From Collinsella sp. AK_207A (GTDB taxonomy: Bacteria > Actinomycetota > Coriobacteriia > Coriobacteriales > Coriobacteriaceae): a stretch of DNA of 64,000 nt. Location of the stretch: assembly GCF_902501965.1 (NCBI RefSeq), contig NZ_CABWID010000015.1, forward strand, positions 1-64,000. The letters run 5' to 3'. The translations under genes and the position numbers were made by a program. Numbering within the stretch: position 1 is the stretch's first letter; the number at the start of each line of letters is the position of its first letter. Under the pieces are notes generated by a model that saw only the letters and a list, made by a program, of their open reading frames with translations, made no database searches and was not told the origin of the DNA. Shown one piece after another: positions 33,286-42,689 of the stretch.

Positions 33286-34746
33286 ATGTACAAGCGCACC
33301 AAGATCGTCTGCACCATGGGTCCCGCGTGCGACAGCGACGACAAGATCCGCGAGATGATCAAGGCTGGCATGAACGTTGCCCGCTTCAACTTCTCCCACG
33401 GTTCCTACGAGGAGCACAAGGGCCGCATCGACCGCGTCCGCCGCATCTCCAAGGAGCTCGGCCTGCCCGTGGGCATCCTGCTCGACACCAAGGGCCCCGA
33501 GGTCCGCACCGGTCTGCTGAAGGACCACGAGAAGGTCGAGGTCCACACCGGCGACAAGATCGTTGTCACCGCCCAGCCCACCTCCGAGGATTTCCTCGGC
33601 ACCGCCGAGCACATCTCGCTCGACTACCTCAAGCTCCCCGAGGAGGTCACCAAGGGCTCCATCATCCTGATCGATGACGGTCTGGTTGGCATGACCGTCG
33701 ACTTCGTCGAGGGCAACGACATCCACTGCACCGTGAACAACGACGGCCTGATCGGCGAGCGCAAGGGCGTCAACATGCCCAACGTCAACATCTCGCTGCC
33801 GGCCATCACCGAGCGCGACCGTCAGGACATCCTGTTCGGCCTCACGCAGAACATCGACTACATCGCCGCATCCTTCATCCGCGACGGCGAGTCCGTCGAG
33901 GGCATCCGCACGCTTTGCCGCGAGAACGGCGGCGAGCACGTCACCATCTTCCCGAAGATCGAGTGCGCGCTGGGCGTGGAGAACTTCGACGATATTCTCG
34001 AGCACTCCGACGGCATCATGGTCGCCCGCGGCGATCTGGGTATCGAGATCGCGCCCGAGCTTGTGCCGCACATCCAGAAGGAGATCATCAAGAAGTGCAA
34101 CGCGGCCTACAAGCCCGTTATCACCGCCACCCAGATGCTCGACTCCATGCAGCACAACCCGCGCCCGACGCGCGCCGAGGTGACCGACGTCGCCAACGCC
34201 ATCTACGACGGCACCGACGCCGTGATGCTCTCCGGTGAGTCCGCAGCCGGTCTGTACCCCGTGGAGGCCGTGAAGATGCAGGCCGCCATCGCCATGGAGA
34301 CCGAGAAGTATCTGCCGGCGCACGCGCCGCTGGTGATCCCGGCCAATGCGCACGGCACCCGCGTGGTCAACAACGTCGTGGGCCTCTCCGCGGTGAACAT
34401 GGCCACCACGGTCGGCGCTAAGTGCATCACCGTGCCGACCACGACGGGCCGCACCGCTCGCCTGATCTCGCACTTCCGTCCGAGCATGCCGATCTGCGCC
34501 TTCTCCCGTCACGAGTGGGCCGTGCAGCAGATGATCATGTACTGGGGCGTGCAGCCGCACCTGGCCGCCATCACCCAGGGCACCGTCAACGGCACGATCG
34601 TCAAGGCGATCGAGACCGCCAAGGAGCTCGGTTACGTCGAGAAGGGCGACCTGACGGTTGCCACCGCCGGCGATCCGCGCATGAGCGTCCAGCTGGAGGA
34701 CAAGGTGTCCTCCACCAACGTGGCGTACGTGGCACAGGTGCGCTAA
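33286..34746 (+). CDS. pyk: Pyruvate kinase
   Basis: The 486-residue glycolytic enzyme converts phosphoenolpyruvate and ADP to pyruvate and ATP. The N-terminus KRTKIVCTMGPACDS and NVARFNFSHGSYEEH carry substrate and K+ residues. The catalytic lysine segment is ITIFPKIEC-like (VTIFPKIECALGVENFDDI), followed by MVARGDLGIEI and the ATQMLDSM motif. Domain C spans the last 130 residues. It has a strong RBS (GGAGGT) and its own promoter, and is followed by a terminator. Codon use is strongly biased, as expected of a highly expressed gene. Confidence 0.98.
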   Translation: MYKRTKIVCTMGPACDSDDKIREMIKAGMNVARFNFSHGSYEEHKGRIDRVRRISKELGLPVGILLDTKGPEVRTGLLKDHEKVEVHTGDKIVVTAQPTSEDFLGTAEHISLDYLKLPEEVTKGSIILIDDGLVGMTVDFVEGNDIHCTVNNDGLIGERKGVNMPNVNISLPAITERDRQDILFGLTQNIDYIAASFIRDGESVEGIRTLCRENGGEHVTIFPKIECALGVENFDDILEHSDGIMVARGDLGIEIAPELVPHIQKEIIKKCNAAYKPVITATQMLDSMQHNPRPTRAEVTDVANAIYDGTDAVMLSGESAAGLYPVEAVKMQAAIAMETEKYLPAHAPLVIPANAHGTRVVNNVVGLSAVNMATTVGAKCITVPTTTGRTARLISHFRPSMPICAFSRHEWAVQQMIMYWGVQPHLAAITQGTVNGTIVKAIETAKELGYVEKGDLTVATAGDPRMSVQLEDKVSSTNVAYVAQVR

Positions 34747-34803
34747 GCCGCACAAAGGCGGGTGGATCCGTTCCACGGGCCTTCCGCCGCTGAGTGAACG
34801 CAA

Positions 34804-34838
34804 AAAGGGGTCGGAGCTTCGCGCTCCGGCCCCTTTCT
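34804..34838 (+). terminator. Terminator of pyk
   Basis: AAAGGGGTCGGAGC (34804-34817) pairs with GCTCCGGCCCCTTT (34823-34836) around a 5-nt loop, ending in a short T-run. Confidence 0.88.
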
Positions 34839-35045
34839 GCGTCGACGACCGTCCGCATCGCCTGCACCGCCGTCCCCAACCTTCTCGGCGACCCGCCGGA
34901 TGGCTAGGGTACAATGGAACGCTGTATACCGTAGTACTGCCCGTGGCAGCCTTGGTGAGCCCTTGCCCCACCGCGTCGTCGTCGCGCCGGGGAGTTATGA
35001 TCGGGCATCAATTCTGCTGGGCACCGACCCAGAGGAGTATTGCCT

Positions 35046-37733
35046 GTGAAGGAATACCTAGAATCCAGTGCGCGCGTGCTCGAGGGGCTCGGTTCGAGCG
35101 AGCAGGCCGGTCTCACCGCCGCCACTGCTGCCGAGCGCCTGGCCAAGTACGGCCCCAACAAGCTGGATGAGGAAGAGCCCACGCCCATGTGGATCCGGTT
35201 CTTCCAGCAGATGGCCGACCCGATGGTCATCATGCTGATCGTGGCCGCCGCCATCTCCGCCATCACCGGCTTCATCCAGGGTGAGCCCGACTTTGCCGAC
35301 GTGATCATCATCATGGCCGTCGTCATCATCAACTCGGCCCTGGGCGTCATCCAGGAGGCAAAGAGCGAGGAGGCCCTGGCCGCCCTGCAGGAGATGAGCG
35401 CCGCCCAGTCCAAGGTCATCCGCGACGGTAAGCTCGTCATGATGCACAGCTCCGAGCTTGTCCCCGGTGACGTGATCCTGCTCGAGGCCGGCGACTCCGT
35501 GCCCGCGGACTGCCGTGTCCTCGAGAGCGCTTCCATGAAGATCGAGGAGGCCGCGCTGACCGGCGAGTCCGTGCCGGTGGAGAAGCACGCGGATGCCATC
35601 GTGCTCGCCGACGGTGCCGACGACGTGGCGCTCGGCGACCGCAAGAACATGTGCTACATGGGCTCCACCGTGGTCTACGGCCGCGGTCGCGCCGTCGTGG
35701 TGGGCACGGGTATGAGCACCGAGATGGGCAAGATCGCCGGCGCGCTGAACGAGGCCAAGGAGGAGCTGACGCCGCTGCAGGTAAAGCTCGCCGAGCTCTC
35801 GAACATCCTCACCAAGCTCGTCATCGTGATCTGCGTGGTGGTCTTTGCCGTGGACGTCCTGCGCCATGGCTTTGCCAACGTTGCCGCTGAGCCGGCCTAT
35901 CTGCTCGACACCTTCATGGTGGCCGTGTCGCTCGCCGTCGCCGCCATCCCCGAGGGCTTGGTGGCCGTGGTGACCATCGTGCTCTCGCTGGGCGTGACCA
36001 AGATGAGCCGCCGCCAGGCGATCGTCCGCAAGCTCTCCGCCGTGGAGACCCTCGGCTGCACGCAGGTGATCTGCTCGGATAAGACCGGCACCCTCACCCA
36101 GAACAAGATGACCGTGGTGAATCACGTGCTCGCCGCTCCCGAGGAGGTCCTGCTTGCCGGCATGGCACTGTGCTCAGACGCCACCTGGGACGCCGACGCG
36201 GGCGAGGCCGTGGGTGAGCCCACCGAGTGCGCGCTGGTGAACGATGCCGCGGCGGCGGGTATGACCGGCCTGCCCGAGGAGCATCCGCGCGTAGGCGAGG
36301 CTCCGTTCGACTCCGGCCGCAAGATGATGTCTGTGGTGGTGGAGACGCTCGACGGCGACTTTGAGCAGTACACCAAGGGCGCCCCCGACGTGGTGCTCGG
36401 CCTCTGCACCAAGATCTACGAGGACGGTAAGGTCGTCGATCTCACCGACGAGCGTCGCAACGAGCTCGTGCTCGAGAACAAGCACATGGCCGACCAGGCA
36501 CTCCGCGTACTGGCGCTCGCGAGCCGCAGCCACGAGACCAAGCCGACGGATTTCTCCGCTGAGGCCCTCGAACACGACCTCGTGTTCTGCGGCCTCTCCG
36601 GCATGATCGACCCCGAGCGCCCCGAGGTGGCCCCGGCCATCAAGGAAGCGCACGACGCCGGCATCCGCACCGTTATGATCACGGGCGACCACATCGACAC
36701 CGCCGTGGCCATTGCCAAGAACCTCGGCATCGTCGAGGGTCGCGAGCAGGCCATCACCGGTGCCGAGCTGGATAAGATGTCCGACGAGGAGCTGGACGCC
36801 GCCGTGGAGAAGTACGGTGTGTACGCACGCGTGCAGCCGGAGCACAAGACCCGCATCGTCGAGGCTTGGAAGTCCAAGGGCAAGATCGTTGCCATGACGG
36901 GTGACGGCGTGAACGACGCCCCGTCCATCAAGCGCGCCGACATCGGCGTGGGCATGGGCATCACCGGCACGGACGTCACCAAGAACGTCGCCGACATGGT
37001 GCTCGCCGACGACAACTTCGCCACCATCATCGGCGCTGTTGAAGAAGGTCGTCGCATCTACGACAACATCCGCAAGGTCATCCAGTTCCTGCTCTCCGCG
37101 AACCTCGCCGAGGTGTTCTCGGTGTTCATTGCCACCATCATCGGCTTCACCATCTTCCAGCCGGTGCAGCTGCTGTGGGTGAACCTCGTGACCGACTGCT
37201 TCCCGGCGCTCGCGCTCGGCATGGAGGAGGCCGAGGGCAACGTTATGCAGCGCAAGCCGCGTAACGCCTCCGACGGCGTGTTCGCCGGCCACATGGGCCT
37301 CGACTGCGTGGTCCAGGGCCTCATCATCACGGTGCTGGTGCTCGCGAGCTTCTTCGCCGGTATCTACTTGTTCACGGGCACGATCGACTTCGCGGCGCTC
37401 GCCGCCGACAAGGTCTCCGATGTGGACGAGAAGGGCGTCATGATGGCGTTCATCACGCTCAACATGGTCGAGATCTTCCACTGCTTCAATATGCGCAGTC
37501 GCCGTCTGTCGCTGTTCCAGATGCCCAAGCAGAACAAGTGGCTGTGGGGCGCCGCGGCGCTCGCGCTCATCCTCACGCTCATCGTGGTGGAGGTCGACCC
37601 GCTGGCCATGATGTTCTTCGGCGTGCACCAGCTGGAGTTCGAGGGCATGATGGTCGCGCTCGGCATCGCGTTCCTGATTATTCCGCTGATCGAGGTCTAC
37701 AAGGCCATTATGCGTTCGATCGAGCAGGAGTAG
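35046..37733 (+). CDS. Calcium-type cation-transporting P-type ATPase (P2)
   Basis: The 895-residue pump has a cation-ATPase N domain (about 1-65), an actuator with LTGESVPVEKH, PEGL in membrane helix 4 (AAIPEGLVAVVTIVLSLG), the phosphorylated Asp in CSDKTGTLTQNKM (about 340), MITGDHIDTA, and MTGDGVNDAPSIK. The C-terminal domain has six membrane helices, with LWVNLVTDCFPALALGMEE. This is the SERCA/PMR1-like P2A class that exports Ca2+ or Mn2+. GTG 35046 lies 8 nt from AGAGGAG and is preferred over TTG 35040. It stands alone before a terminator. Confidence 0.95.
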   Translation: MKEYLESSARVLEGLGSSEQAGLTAATAAERLAKYGPNKLDEEEPTPMWIRFFQQMADPMVIMLIVAAAISAITGFIQGEPDFADVIIIMAVVIINSALGVIQEAKSEEALAALQEMSAAQSKVIRDGKLVMMHSSELVPGDVILLEAGDSVPADCRVLESASMKIEEAALTGESVPVEKHADAIVLADGADDVALGDRKNMCYMGSTVVYGRGRAVVVGTGMSTEMGKIAGALNEAKEELTPLQVKLAELSNILTKLVIVICVVVFAVDVLRHGFANVAAEPAYLLDTFMVAVSLAVAAIPEGLVAVVTIVLSLGVTKMSRRQAIVRKLSAVETLGCTQVICSDKTGTLTQNKMTVVNHVLAAPEEVLLAGMALCSDATWDADAGEAVGEPTECALVNDAAAAGMTGLPEEHPRVGEAPFDSGRKMMSVVVETLDGDFEQYTKGAPDVVLGLCTKIYEDGKVVDLTDERRNELVLENKHMADQALRVLALASRSHETKPTDFSAEALEHDLVFCGLSGMIDPERPEVAPAIKEAHDAGIRTVMITGDHIDTAVAIAKNLGIVEGREQAITGAELDKMSDEELDAAVEKYGVYARVQPEHKTRIVEAWKSKGKIVAMTGDGVNDAPSIKRADIGVGMGITGTDVTKNVADMVLADDNFATIIGAVEEGRRIYDNIRKVIQFLLSANLAEVFSVFIATIIGFTIFQPVQLLWVNLVTDCFPALALGMEEAEGNVMQRKPRNASDGVFAGHMGLDCVVQGLIITVLVLASFFAGIYLFTGTIDFAALAADKVSDVDEKGVMMAFITLNMVEIFHCFNMRSRRLSLFQMPKQNKWLWGAAALALILTLIVVEVDPLAMMFFGVHQLEFEGMMVALGIAFLIIPLIEVYKAIMRSIEQE

Positions 37734-37768
37734 CGGGAGCCGCGGCTATCCGTTCACGTGCTTGACGA

Positions 37769-37810
37769 CCCCGGCGCATCGCCCCGCATGGAGCGGTGCG
37801 CCGGGGTTTT
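37769..37810 (+). terminator. Terminator of the P-type ATPase gene
   Basis: A 14-bp stem (37769-37782 with 37793-37806, one G.T pair) precedes TTTT. The next gene promoter, with a TATACT box at about 37814, follows at once. Confidence 0.85.
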
Positions 37811-37855
37811 GCGTATACTGGCAGCTGGTGCAAGCGATGGCGCAAGGGAGTCTAC

Positions 37856-39013
37856 GTGGGCAAACGACGCGACAAGAAGCATGGTTCAAAGCGCGTGGAT
37901 CGTGACGGGACGCTACTTTCCGACGACGCGCTGCCCGCCGTGGACGCGCTGCGCGATATCCCGGCCTTTGCGGACCTGCCCGTGGATGATGGCCAGCGCT
38001 CCGCGTTCGATGCCTTTGCTGTGGCGGCGGAGCGCCCCGATGAGCTGCGTCTGGGCTGCGTGGTGCGGTTGGATCGCGGATTCCCGCTGGTGGTCACGGA
38101 GACGGGGACGTTTCGCGCCGAGCATGCCGTGGCGTTCGCCAAGCGGCGCGGGGCTGATTCCGAAACGCCCGTGCTGCCGGCCGTGGGCGACCGCGTGGCC
38201 GTGCGTCGCGACGAGGCGCACGACATGGGCATCATCGAAGAGGTGCTGCCCCGGCGCACGACGTTCGAGCGCTGGCGCGGTCGGGCGCGCGGCGAGCGTC
38301 AGGTGCTCGCCGCGAATATCGATGCCGTGCTGGTGGTGCAGGCCCTGGGGTCAGGCCGCGACGACCACGTGCTGCTCGACCGCATCGCGCGCTCGCTCGT
38401 GCTCGCCGCCGATTGCGGGGCCGCGCCCGCGGTGGTGCTCACCAAGGCCGACCGCTGCGCGGAGGGCGAGCTCTCCGAGGTGCTCGCCAGGGTGGCGTCG
38501 CTGACCGGCCCGGACGTGCGCGTGGTTGTGACGTCTTCTGCCGAGGGGCTCGGCATCGACGAGGTGCGTGCGCTCGTACCGGCGGGGACGTGCGCCATGA
38601 TCTTGGGCGAGAGCGGCGCTGGTAAGTCCACGCTCCTGAATGCGCTGCTCGGGCATGAGGCGCTCGCCACGGGCGCGGTTCGGGCGCGCGACGACGCCGG
38701 CAGGCACACCACGGTGGCGCGCGTGATGGTCAAGCTCCCCGGCGACGCCGGCGTGGTGTGCGATGCGCCGGGACTGCGGAGCCTGCCGCTCATCGGGCAC
38801 GAGCAGAGGCTCGCGCGGGTGTTCCCTGATGTGATCGAGGCAGCGCACTCATGCCGTTTCGGCGATTGCACGCACACGCACGAGCCCGGTTGCGGCGTGC
38901 GCGAGGCCGTGGAGTCGGGCCGCATCGCAGCTTCGCGCGCGGATGCGTTTTTGGCCCTCGCCCGTGAGATGCGCGTGAGCGCTCAGAGCCTTGATCCAGA
39001 TATTCACCTGTAA
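37856..39013 (+). CDS. rsgA: Ribosome small-subunit GTPase RsgA
   Basis: The 385-residue circularly permuted GTPase checks maturation of the 30S subunit. It has an OB fold (about 65-125), then G4 TKAD (about 195) before G1 GESGAGKST (about 255) and G3 DAPGL, the permuted order that defines the family. A C-terminal zinc site reads CRFGDCTHTHEPGC. GTG 37856 with AAGGGAG upstream is preferred: the longer frame from 37796 runs back over the promoter. The first residues (GKRRDKKHGSKR) are basic and likely bind rRNA. Confidence 0.96.
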   Translation: MGKRRDKKHGSKRVDRDGTLLSDDALPAVDALRDIPAFADLPVDDGQRSAFDAFAVAAERPDELRLGCVVRLDRGFPLVVTETGTFRAEHAVAFAKRRGADSETPVLPAVGDRVAVRRDEAHDMGIIEEVLPRRTTFERWRGRARGERQVLAANIDAVLVVQALGSGRDDHVLLDRIARSLVLAADCGAAPAVVLTKADRCAEGELSEVLARVASLTGPDVRVVVTSSAEGLGIDEVRALVPAGTCAMILGESGAGKSTLLNALLGHEALATGAVRARDDAGRHTTVARVMVKLPGDAGVVCDAPGLRSLPLIGHEQRLARVFPDVIEAAHSCRFGDCTHTHEPGCGVREAVESGRIAASRADAFLALAREMRVSAQSLDPDIHL

Positions 39014-39039
39014 AAGCGGCATGCGACGCTGATCGTTCG

Positions 39040-39082
39040 GCCCCTTGCCTGCGCGGTAACGCGGGGGTGAGGGGTCTTTTTC
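39040..39082 (+). terminator. Probable terminator after rsgA
   Basis: CCCCT ... GCGCG-GTAA-CGCG ... AGGGG gives an interrupted stem followed by TCTTTTTC. It closes rsgA ahead of the Tad locus; the remaining gap to 39254 holds the leader of that operon. Confidence 0.6.
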
Positions 39083-39253
39083 TGGCAGAAATCTGTGCGC
39101 GGATTCAGCCAGAACTCCTCCTCATCTCAAATCGCTGTCAGATTGGGAGGAGCGAACAGCGCATACGCCGGTTCACTTTCTTCTTTTCCCGTCGGCGCGG
39201 CCTTGCCGCCCCTCAAGAATGAGGGGACGGTAAGGCTCGTCGGGGGAGGGGAC

Positions 39254-39904
39254 ATGAAGCGCGGCATGAGGATTGTCCTGAGCATGGTCGTGGGCATTGC
39301 GGCCGCGGTGGTCTCGCTTGCGTATGCGGCGGATGTTCGCGCCCAGGCGGAGGCCGCCCATGACGAGGCGTTGTCGCGCTACGGCGGCGAGACCGTCGAG
39401 GTGTGCGTGGCCCGGCGCTCGATCGATGCAGGGGAGACCGTGGGCGAAGGCGATATCGTCATCGAGGAATGGGCGTCGAGCCTGCTTCCGGAAGACGCTG
39501 CAACCTCGCGCTCCGACGTGGTGGGCAAGGTCCCGACTTCTCGAATTCCCAAGCGGGCGGTGTTCTGCCCAACGTATTTCAAGGCAAGTGAGAACGCCGT
39601 CGACGTGCCAAAGGGCATGGTCGCGGTGTCGGTTTCCGCCGACGCGGCGCATGCAATGGGCGGCTCCCTCGCCGCGGGCGACGCGGTGGACGTGTACGTC
39701 TCGGCGGATGGCGTGGCGGATCGCCTGTGCGCCGCTCGCGTGGTGGATTCGAGCGTGCTAGCGGCGGGTGGCGGGGACTTGTCCTGGGTGACGCTCGCGG
39801 TCCGGCCGGAATCGGTCAAGGAGCTGCTCTCGGCTGTGACGCGGGGTGCCGTGACGATAACCGTGCCCGCCCCTGCGGCGGGCCGGGGAGGGGATGATGC
39901 GTGA
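39254..39904 (+). CDS. Tad pilus assembly protein, CpaB/RcpC-like (SAF domain)
   Basis: The 216-residue protein has one N-terminal membrane segment (about 6-28), then a SAF domain (about 48-110; VARRSIDAGETVGEGDIVIE and SRIPKRAVFC), followed by a CpaB-like region with KGMVAVSVSADAAHAMGGSL and SWVTLAVRPESVKELLSA. CpaB-like proteins help pilus assembly at the envelope and may bind peptidoglycan. ATG 39254 follows GGGGGAGGGG. It is the first gene of the Tad operon and overlaps the next by one base. Confidence 0.88.
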   Translation: MKRGMRIVLSMVVGIAAAVVSLAYAADVRAQAEAAHDEALSRYGGETVEVCVARRSIDAGETVGEGDIVIEEWASSLLPEDAATSRSDVVGKVPTSRIPKRAVFCPTYFKASENAVDVPKGMVAVSVSADAAHAMGGSLAAGDAVDVYVSADGVADRLCAARVVDSSVLAAGGGDLSWVTLAVRPESVKELLSAVTRGAVTITVPAPAAGRGGDDA

Positions 39905-41355
39905 TGGGTGCGATCTGGATGGTGGCGTGCGCGTCCGAGGGGTATCCGGCTATCGCGCGCGAGGTGCGTGCTCTGGATGCCGGTGCTCGGCTGGTGTGCG
40001 TGCCGGGCGTGGCCGAGGCATGGGAGCTCGCTCGCGAGCTGCATGACGAGGAGGTCGTCTTGGCGGTTGCCGTGTCGGACGCGGATGAGGTCGGGCTCGA
40101 AGAGAAGATCGCGACGTGGCGAAGCTTTGCGGAGCCCCCGCGTATCGTCGCGTTTGCGGATGCTGCGAAACCGGGGTTGGTATCTCGCCTGCTGTACGAG
40201 GGCGCGTCAGAGGTCATCACGGTGGGGGAGATGGGCGGCAACGCCCCGAAGCCAGCCGTGCGCATGGAGGGGGATCCGTCGCGGGGTGACGGCGGGTCTG
40301 TCCCCCACCGTGATGACACCCGTTGCGATCGCTATGAGGATGAGGAGGAGCTTGACGCGCGGCTGCGCTACGAGGTGCGCACGGCGCAGTGGGCCGATCT
40401 GGATGAGCCGGGCGAGGGTACCGGGCGTGAGGCGCCTTCCGAGCACGATCGCGTGCCGGACGAGCCTCCCCAACGTTTGCCAGAGGTGCCTGCAGGTGAG
40501 GGGGCGCACCGGGCTCCCGTGGTGACCGTGGTATCCGGTCGGGGCGGGGTGGGGAGGACCACGCTCGTGGCGGCGATGGCGTGCTTTGCGGCGCGATGCG
40601 GCTTGCGCACGGCGGTCTTGGACCTTGACCTCATGTTCGGCGACCTGCATCGGCTGCTGGGCGTGGAGGAGCCGCGCGACCTGGGCATGCTCGCCGGTGG
40701 CGAAGGGGGCGGGGTGCTGTCCGATGCCCTGGTGGAGGAGAGCGCGATGCGCGTGGGACCCGGACTCACCCTGTGGGGGCCGGCGGCCGCGCCGGAGTGC
40801 GTGGAGCTGCTAGGGCGTCCCTGCGAGCAGCTGATCGAGGTGCTTCGCGGGCTTGCGGACGTGATCTTCATCGACACGCCGGTTTCGTGGGGAGATGCCG
40901 CGGCCGCTGCGGTCGCCGTGTGCGACCGGTGCCTGGTGGTCTCCTCGCTCGGGGCGACGTCGTGCCCCTCGGCCTCGCATGTGGCGGAGCTGGCGACGCG
41001 GCTGGGCGTGCCGCGCACGCGGATGATGGGCGTGGTCAACCGATTGGGCGGCCACGGGGTGAGCGAGGAGGTCGCGCTTCGCCAGGAACTCGCGCTCTCG
41101 TTGGGCATGCGCGCCCGCGTGGCGGACGGTGGCGACGAGGTGGCGAGCATGCTCTCCTTCGGCCAGATGGACGACCTGATCGCGGGAGAAGGAGCGTTCG
41201 CCCGCGATGTGCGCGCCTTGGCGAGCGGGATGTTGCGCGAGCTCGGCTGTCCCGTCGGGGCGGATGCCGCCGGGAGCGAGGATACCGCGGTACGGCCGCG
41301 CCTGCGGTTGCCGTGGGGCAGGAGGGCCGGCACGCGGGCTGGTGATGTGCGATGA
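39904..41355 (+). CDS. TadZ/CpaE-like ParA-family ATPase
   Basis: The 483-residue protein has a degenerate receiver-like N-terminal domain (about 1-115), an acidic Pro-rich linker (about 120-195) and a MinD/ParA domain. The deviant Walker A reads SGRGGVGRTT: both usual lysines are Arg, as in atypical TadZ proteins. Walker A' is VLDLDLMFGDLHRLL and DVIFIDTPVSW follows. TadZ positions the pilus machine at the pole or other sites. ATG 39904 (or GTG 39901) overlaps the upstream stop, and its stop overlaps tadA (ATGA). Confidence 0.9.
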   Translation: MGAIWMVACASEGYPAIAREVRALDAGARLVCVPGVAEAWELARELHDEEVVLAVAVSDADEVGLEEKIATWRSFAEPPRIVAFADAAKPGLVSRLLYEGASEVITVGEMGGNAPKPAVRMEGDPSRGDGGSVPHRDDTRCDRYEDEEELDARLRYEVRTAQWADLDEPGEGTGREAPSEHDRVPDEPPQRLPEVPAGEGAHRAPVVTVVSGRGGVGRTTLVAAMACFAARCGLRTAVLDLDLMFGDLHRLLGVEEPRDLGMLAGGEGGGVLSDALVEESAMRVGPGLTLWGPAAAPECVELLGRPCEQLIEVLRGLADVIFIDTPVSWGDAAAAAVAVCDRCLVVSSLGATSCPSASHVAELATRLGVPRTRMMGVVNRLGGHGVSEEVALRQELALSLGMRARVADGGDEVASMLSFGQMDDLIAGEGAFARDVRALASGMLRELGCPVGADAAGSEDTAVRPRLRLPWGRRAGTRAGDVR

Positions 41356-42689
41356 CGTTGAGAGAGCGCATCCGTGCGGCGCAGACGCGGACCGAGGCCA
41401 TCGGTGCCGACGAGCGCCAGGGCCGTCGGGGTATCGTGAAGGTACGGGCGAAGCGCGCCGTGCTCGAGCGCGTGGGCTTTGAGGAGGTGGCGCGCATCGC
41501 CGCCGCGGAAGCCCCGGACCGTGCTCGCGACGAGCTGCGGCCGGTGGTGGAGGCCGTGTTGAACGCGGACTTCGACGATGTGGGCCAGCGGGAGCGAGCC
41601 GCCCTTGCCGCCGAGATCATCGACGATGTGGTGGGCCTGGGTCCGCTGCAGCCGCTTCTCGAGGACGACTCGGTGACGGAGATCATGGTCAACGGCCACC
41701 GCTCGTGCTTCTGCGAGCGGGAGGGGGTGATCCAGCCCCTCGGCGCGCTCTTCGAGAGCGATGAACAGGTGCGCGTGATCATCGACCGCATCATCTCGCC
41801 GCTCGGGAGACGCATCGACGAGCGGCGCCCGTTGGTCGACGCCCGTCTACGCGGTGGCCAGCGCGTCAATGCGGTTATACCGCCCGTGGCCATCGACGGC
41901 CCCCTGCTCACGATTCGCAAGTTCTCGGACCGCATCAGCTCGCTTGAGCAGCTGGTAGAGCTCGGTGCGCTACCGGCTTGGTATGCCCGGCTGCTCTCAT
42001 TCGCCGTGGCGCTCAGGCAAGACTTGGCCGTAGCCGGAGGGACTGGTTCGGGCAAGACAACTTTGCTTAATTCGTTGTCCTGCGAGATATCGCCGCAGGA
42101 GCGAATCATCACGATCGAGGACTCAGCGGAGCTCAAGTTCTCCCGACATCCCCATGTGGTGCGCATGGAGGCGCGCGAGGCGTCCATAGAGGGCGAGGGC
42201 GCTGTGACCATTCGCGACTTGGTGAAAAACGCCCTGCGCCAGCGACCAGACCGTATCGTGGTGGGCGAGGTCCGCGGGGGCGAGTGCATCGACATGCTCC
42301 AGGCAATGAACACTGGTCATGACGGAAGCCTTACCTCCGTGCACGGAGGAAGTGCCGAGGAGGTGGTGGTGCGCCTGACCCTGCTCGCGCGCTATGGGAT
42401 CGATCTGCCGAGCGCGCTCATCGAGGAACAGGTCGCGATGGCCTTGGACGGCATCGTGATGTCGGTGCGCCGGCCAGACGGAAAGCGCTTCGTGGCGGGC
42501 TACACGGGTGTTTCGCGGGCGCCCGGTGGCGGCGTGCGGCTGGAGGAGCTCGTGGCGTTCGATGCGGGCGCGGCGAGCTGGCGGCTCGTACGCGAGCCGT
42601 CGTTCGTAGAGGAAGCGGTGCGCACAGGCGCCCTTGAGGAGCGGGAGGTTGAGCTATGGAGGCGTTCATGCCCGGTATCGTCGCGCTGA
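41352..42689 (+). CDS. tadA: TadA/CpaF pilus-assembly ATPase
   Basis: The 445-residue secretion ATPase of the T2SS-E/VirB11 superfamily drives Flp pilin polymerisation. It has an N-terminal helical domain, then DDSVTEIMVNGHRSCFCE, an RRIDERRPLVDARL segment, Walker A GGTGSGKTT (about 228), IITIEDSAEL and VGEVRGGECIDMLQAMNTGH with the Walker B and His box. All are intact. It overlaps tadZ by 4 nt and tadB by 34 nt, a strong sign of coupling. Confidence 0.97.
   Translation: MTLRERIRAAQTRTEAIGADERQGRRGIVKVRAKRAVLERVGFEEVARIAAAEAPDRARDELRPVVEAVLNADFDDVGQRERAALAAEIIDDVVGLGPLQPLLEDDSVTEIMVNGHRSCFCEREGVIQPLGALFESDEQVRVIIDRIISPLGRRIDERRPLVDARLRGGQRVNAVIPPVAIDGPLLTIRKFSDRISSLEQLVELGALPAWYARLLSFAVALRQDLAVAGGTGSGKTTLLNSLSCEISPQERIITIEDSAELKFSRHPHVVRMEAREASIEGEGAVTIRDLVKNALRQRPDRIVVGEVRGGECIDMLQAMNTGHDGSLTSVHGGSAEEVVVRLTLLARYGIDLPSALIEEQVAMALDGIVMSVRRPDGKRFVAGYTGVSRAPGGGVRLEELVAFDAGAASWRLVREPSFVEEAVRTGALEEREVELWRRSCPVSSR

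Noticed and set aside
33193-34971. 592-codon minus-strand frame over pyk
   Set aside because: Shadow of a highly biased gene; no RBS or domain.
36174-37628. 484-codon minus-strand frame over the P-type ATPase
   Set aside because: Shadow frame rich in His/Asp/Glu; overlaps all catalytic motifs of the real gene.
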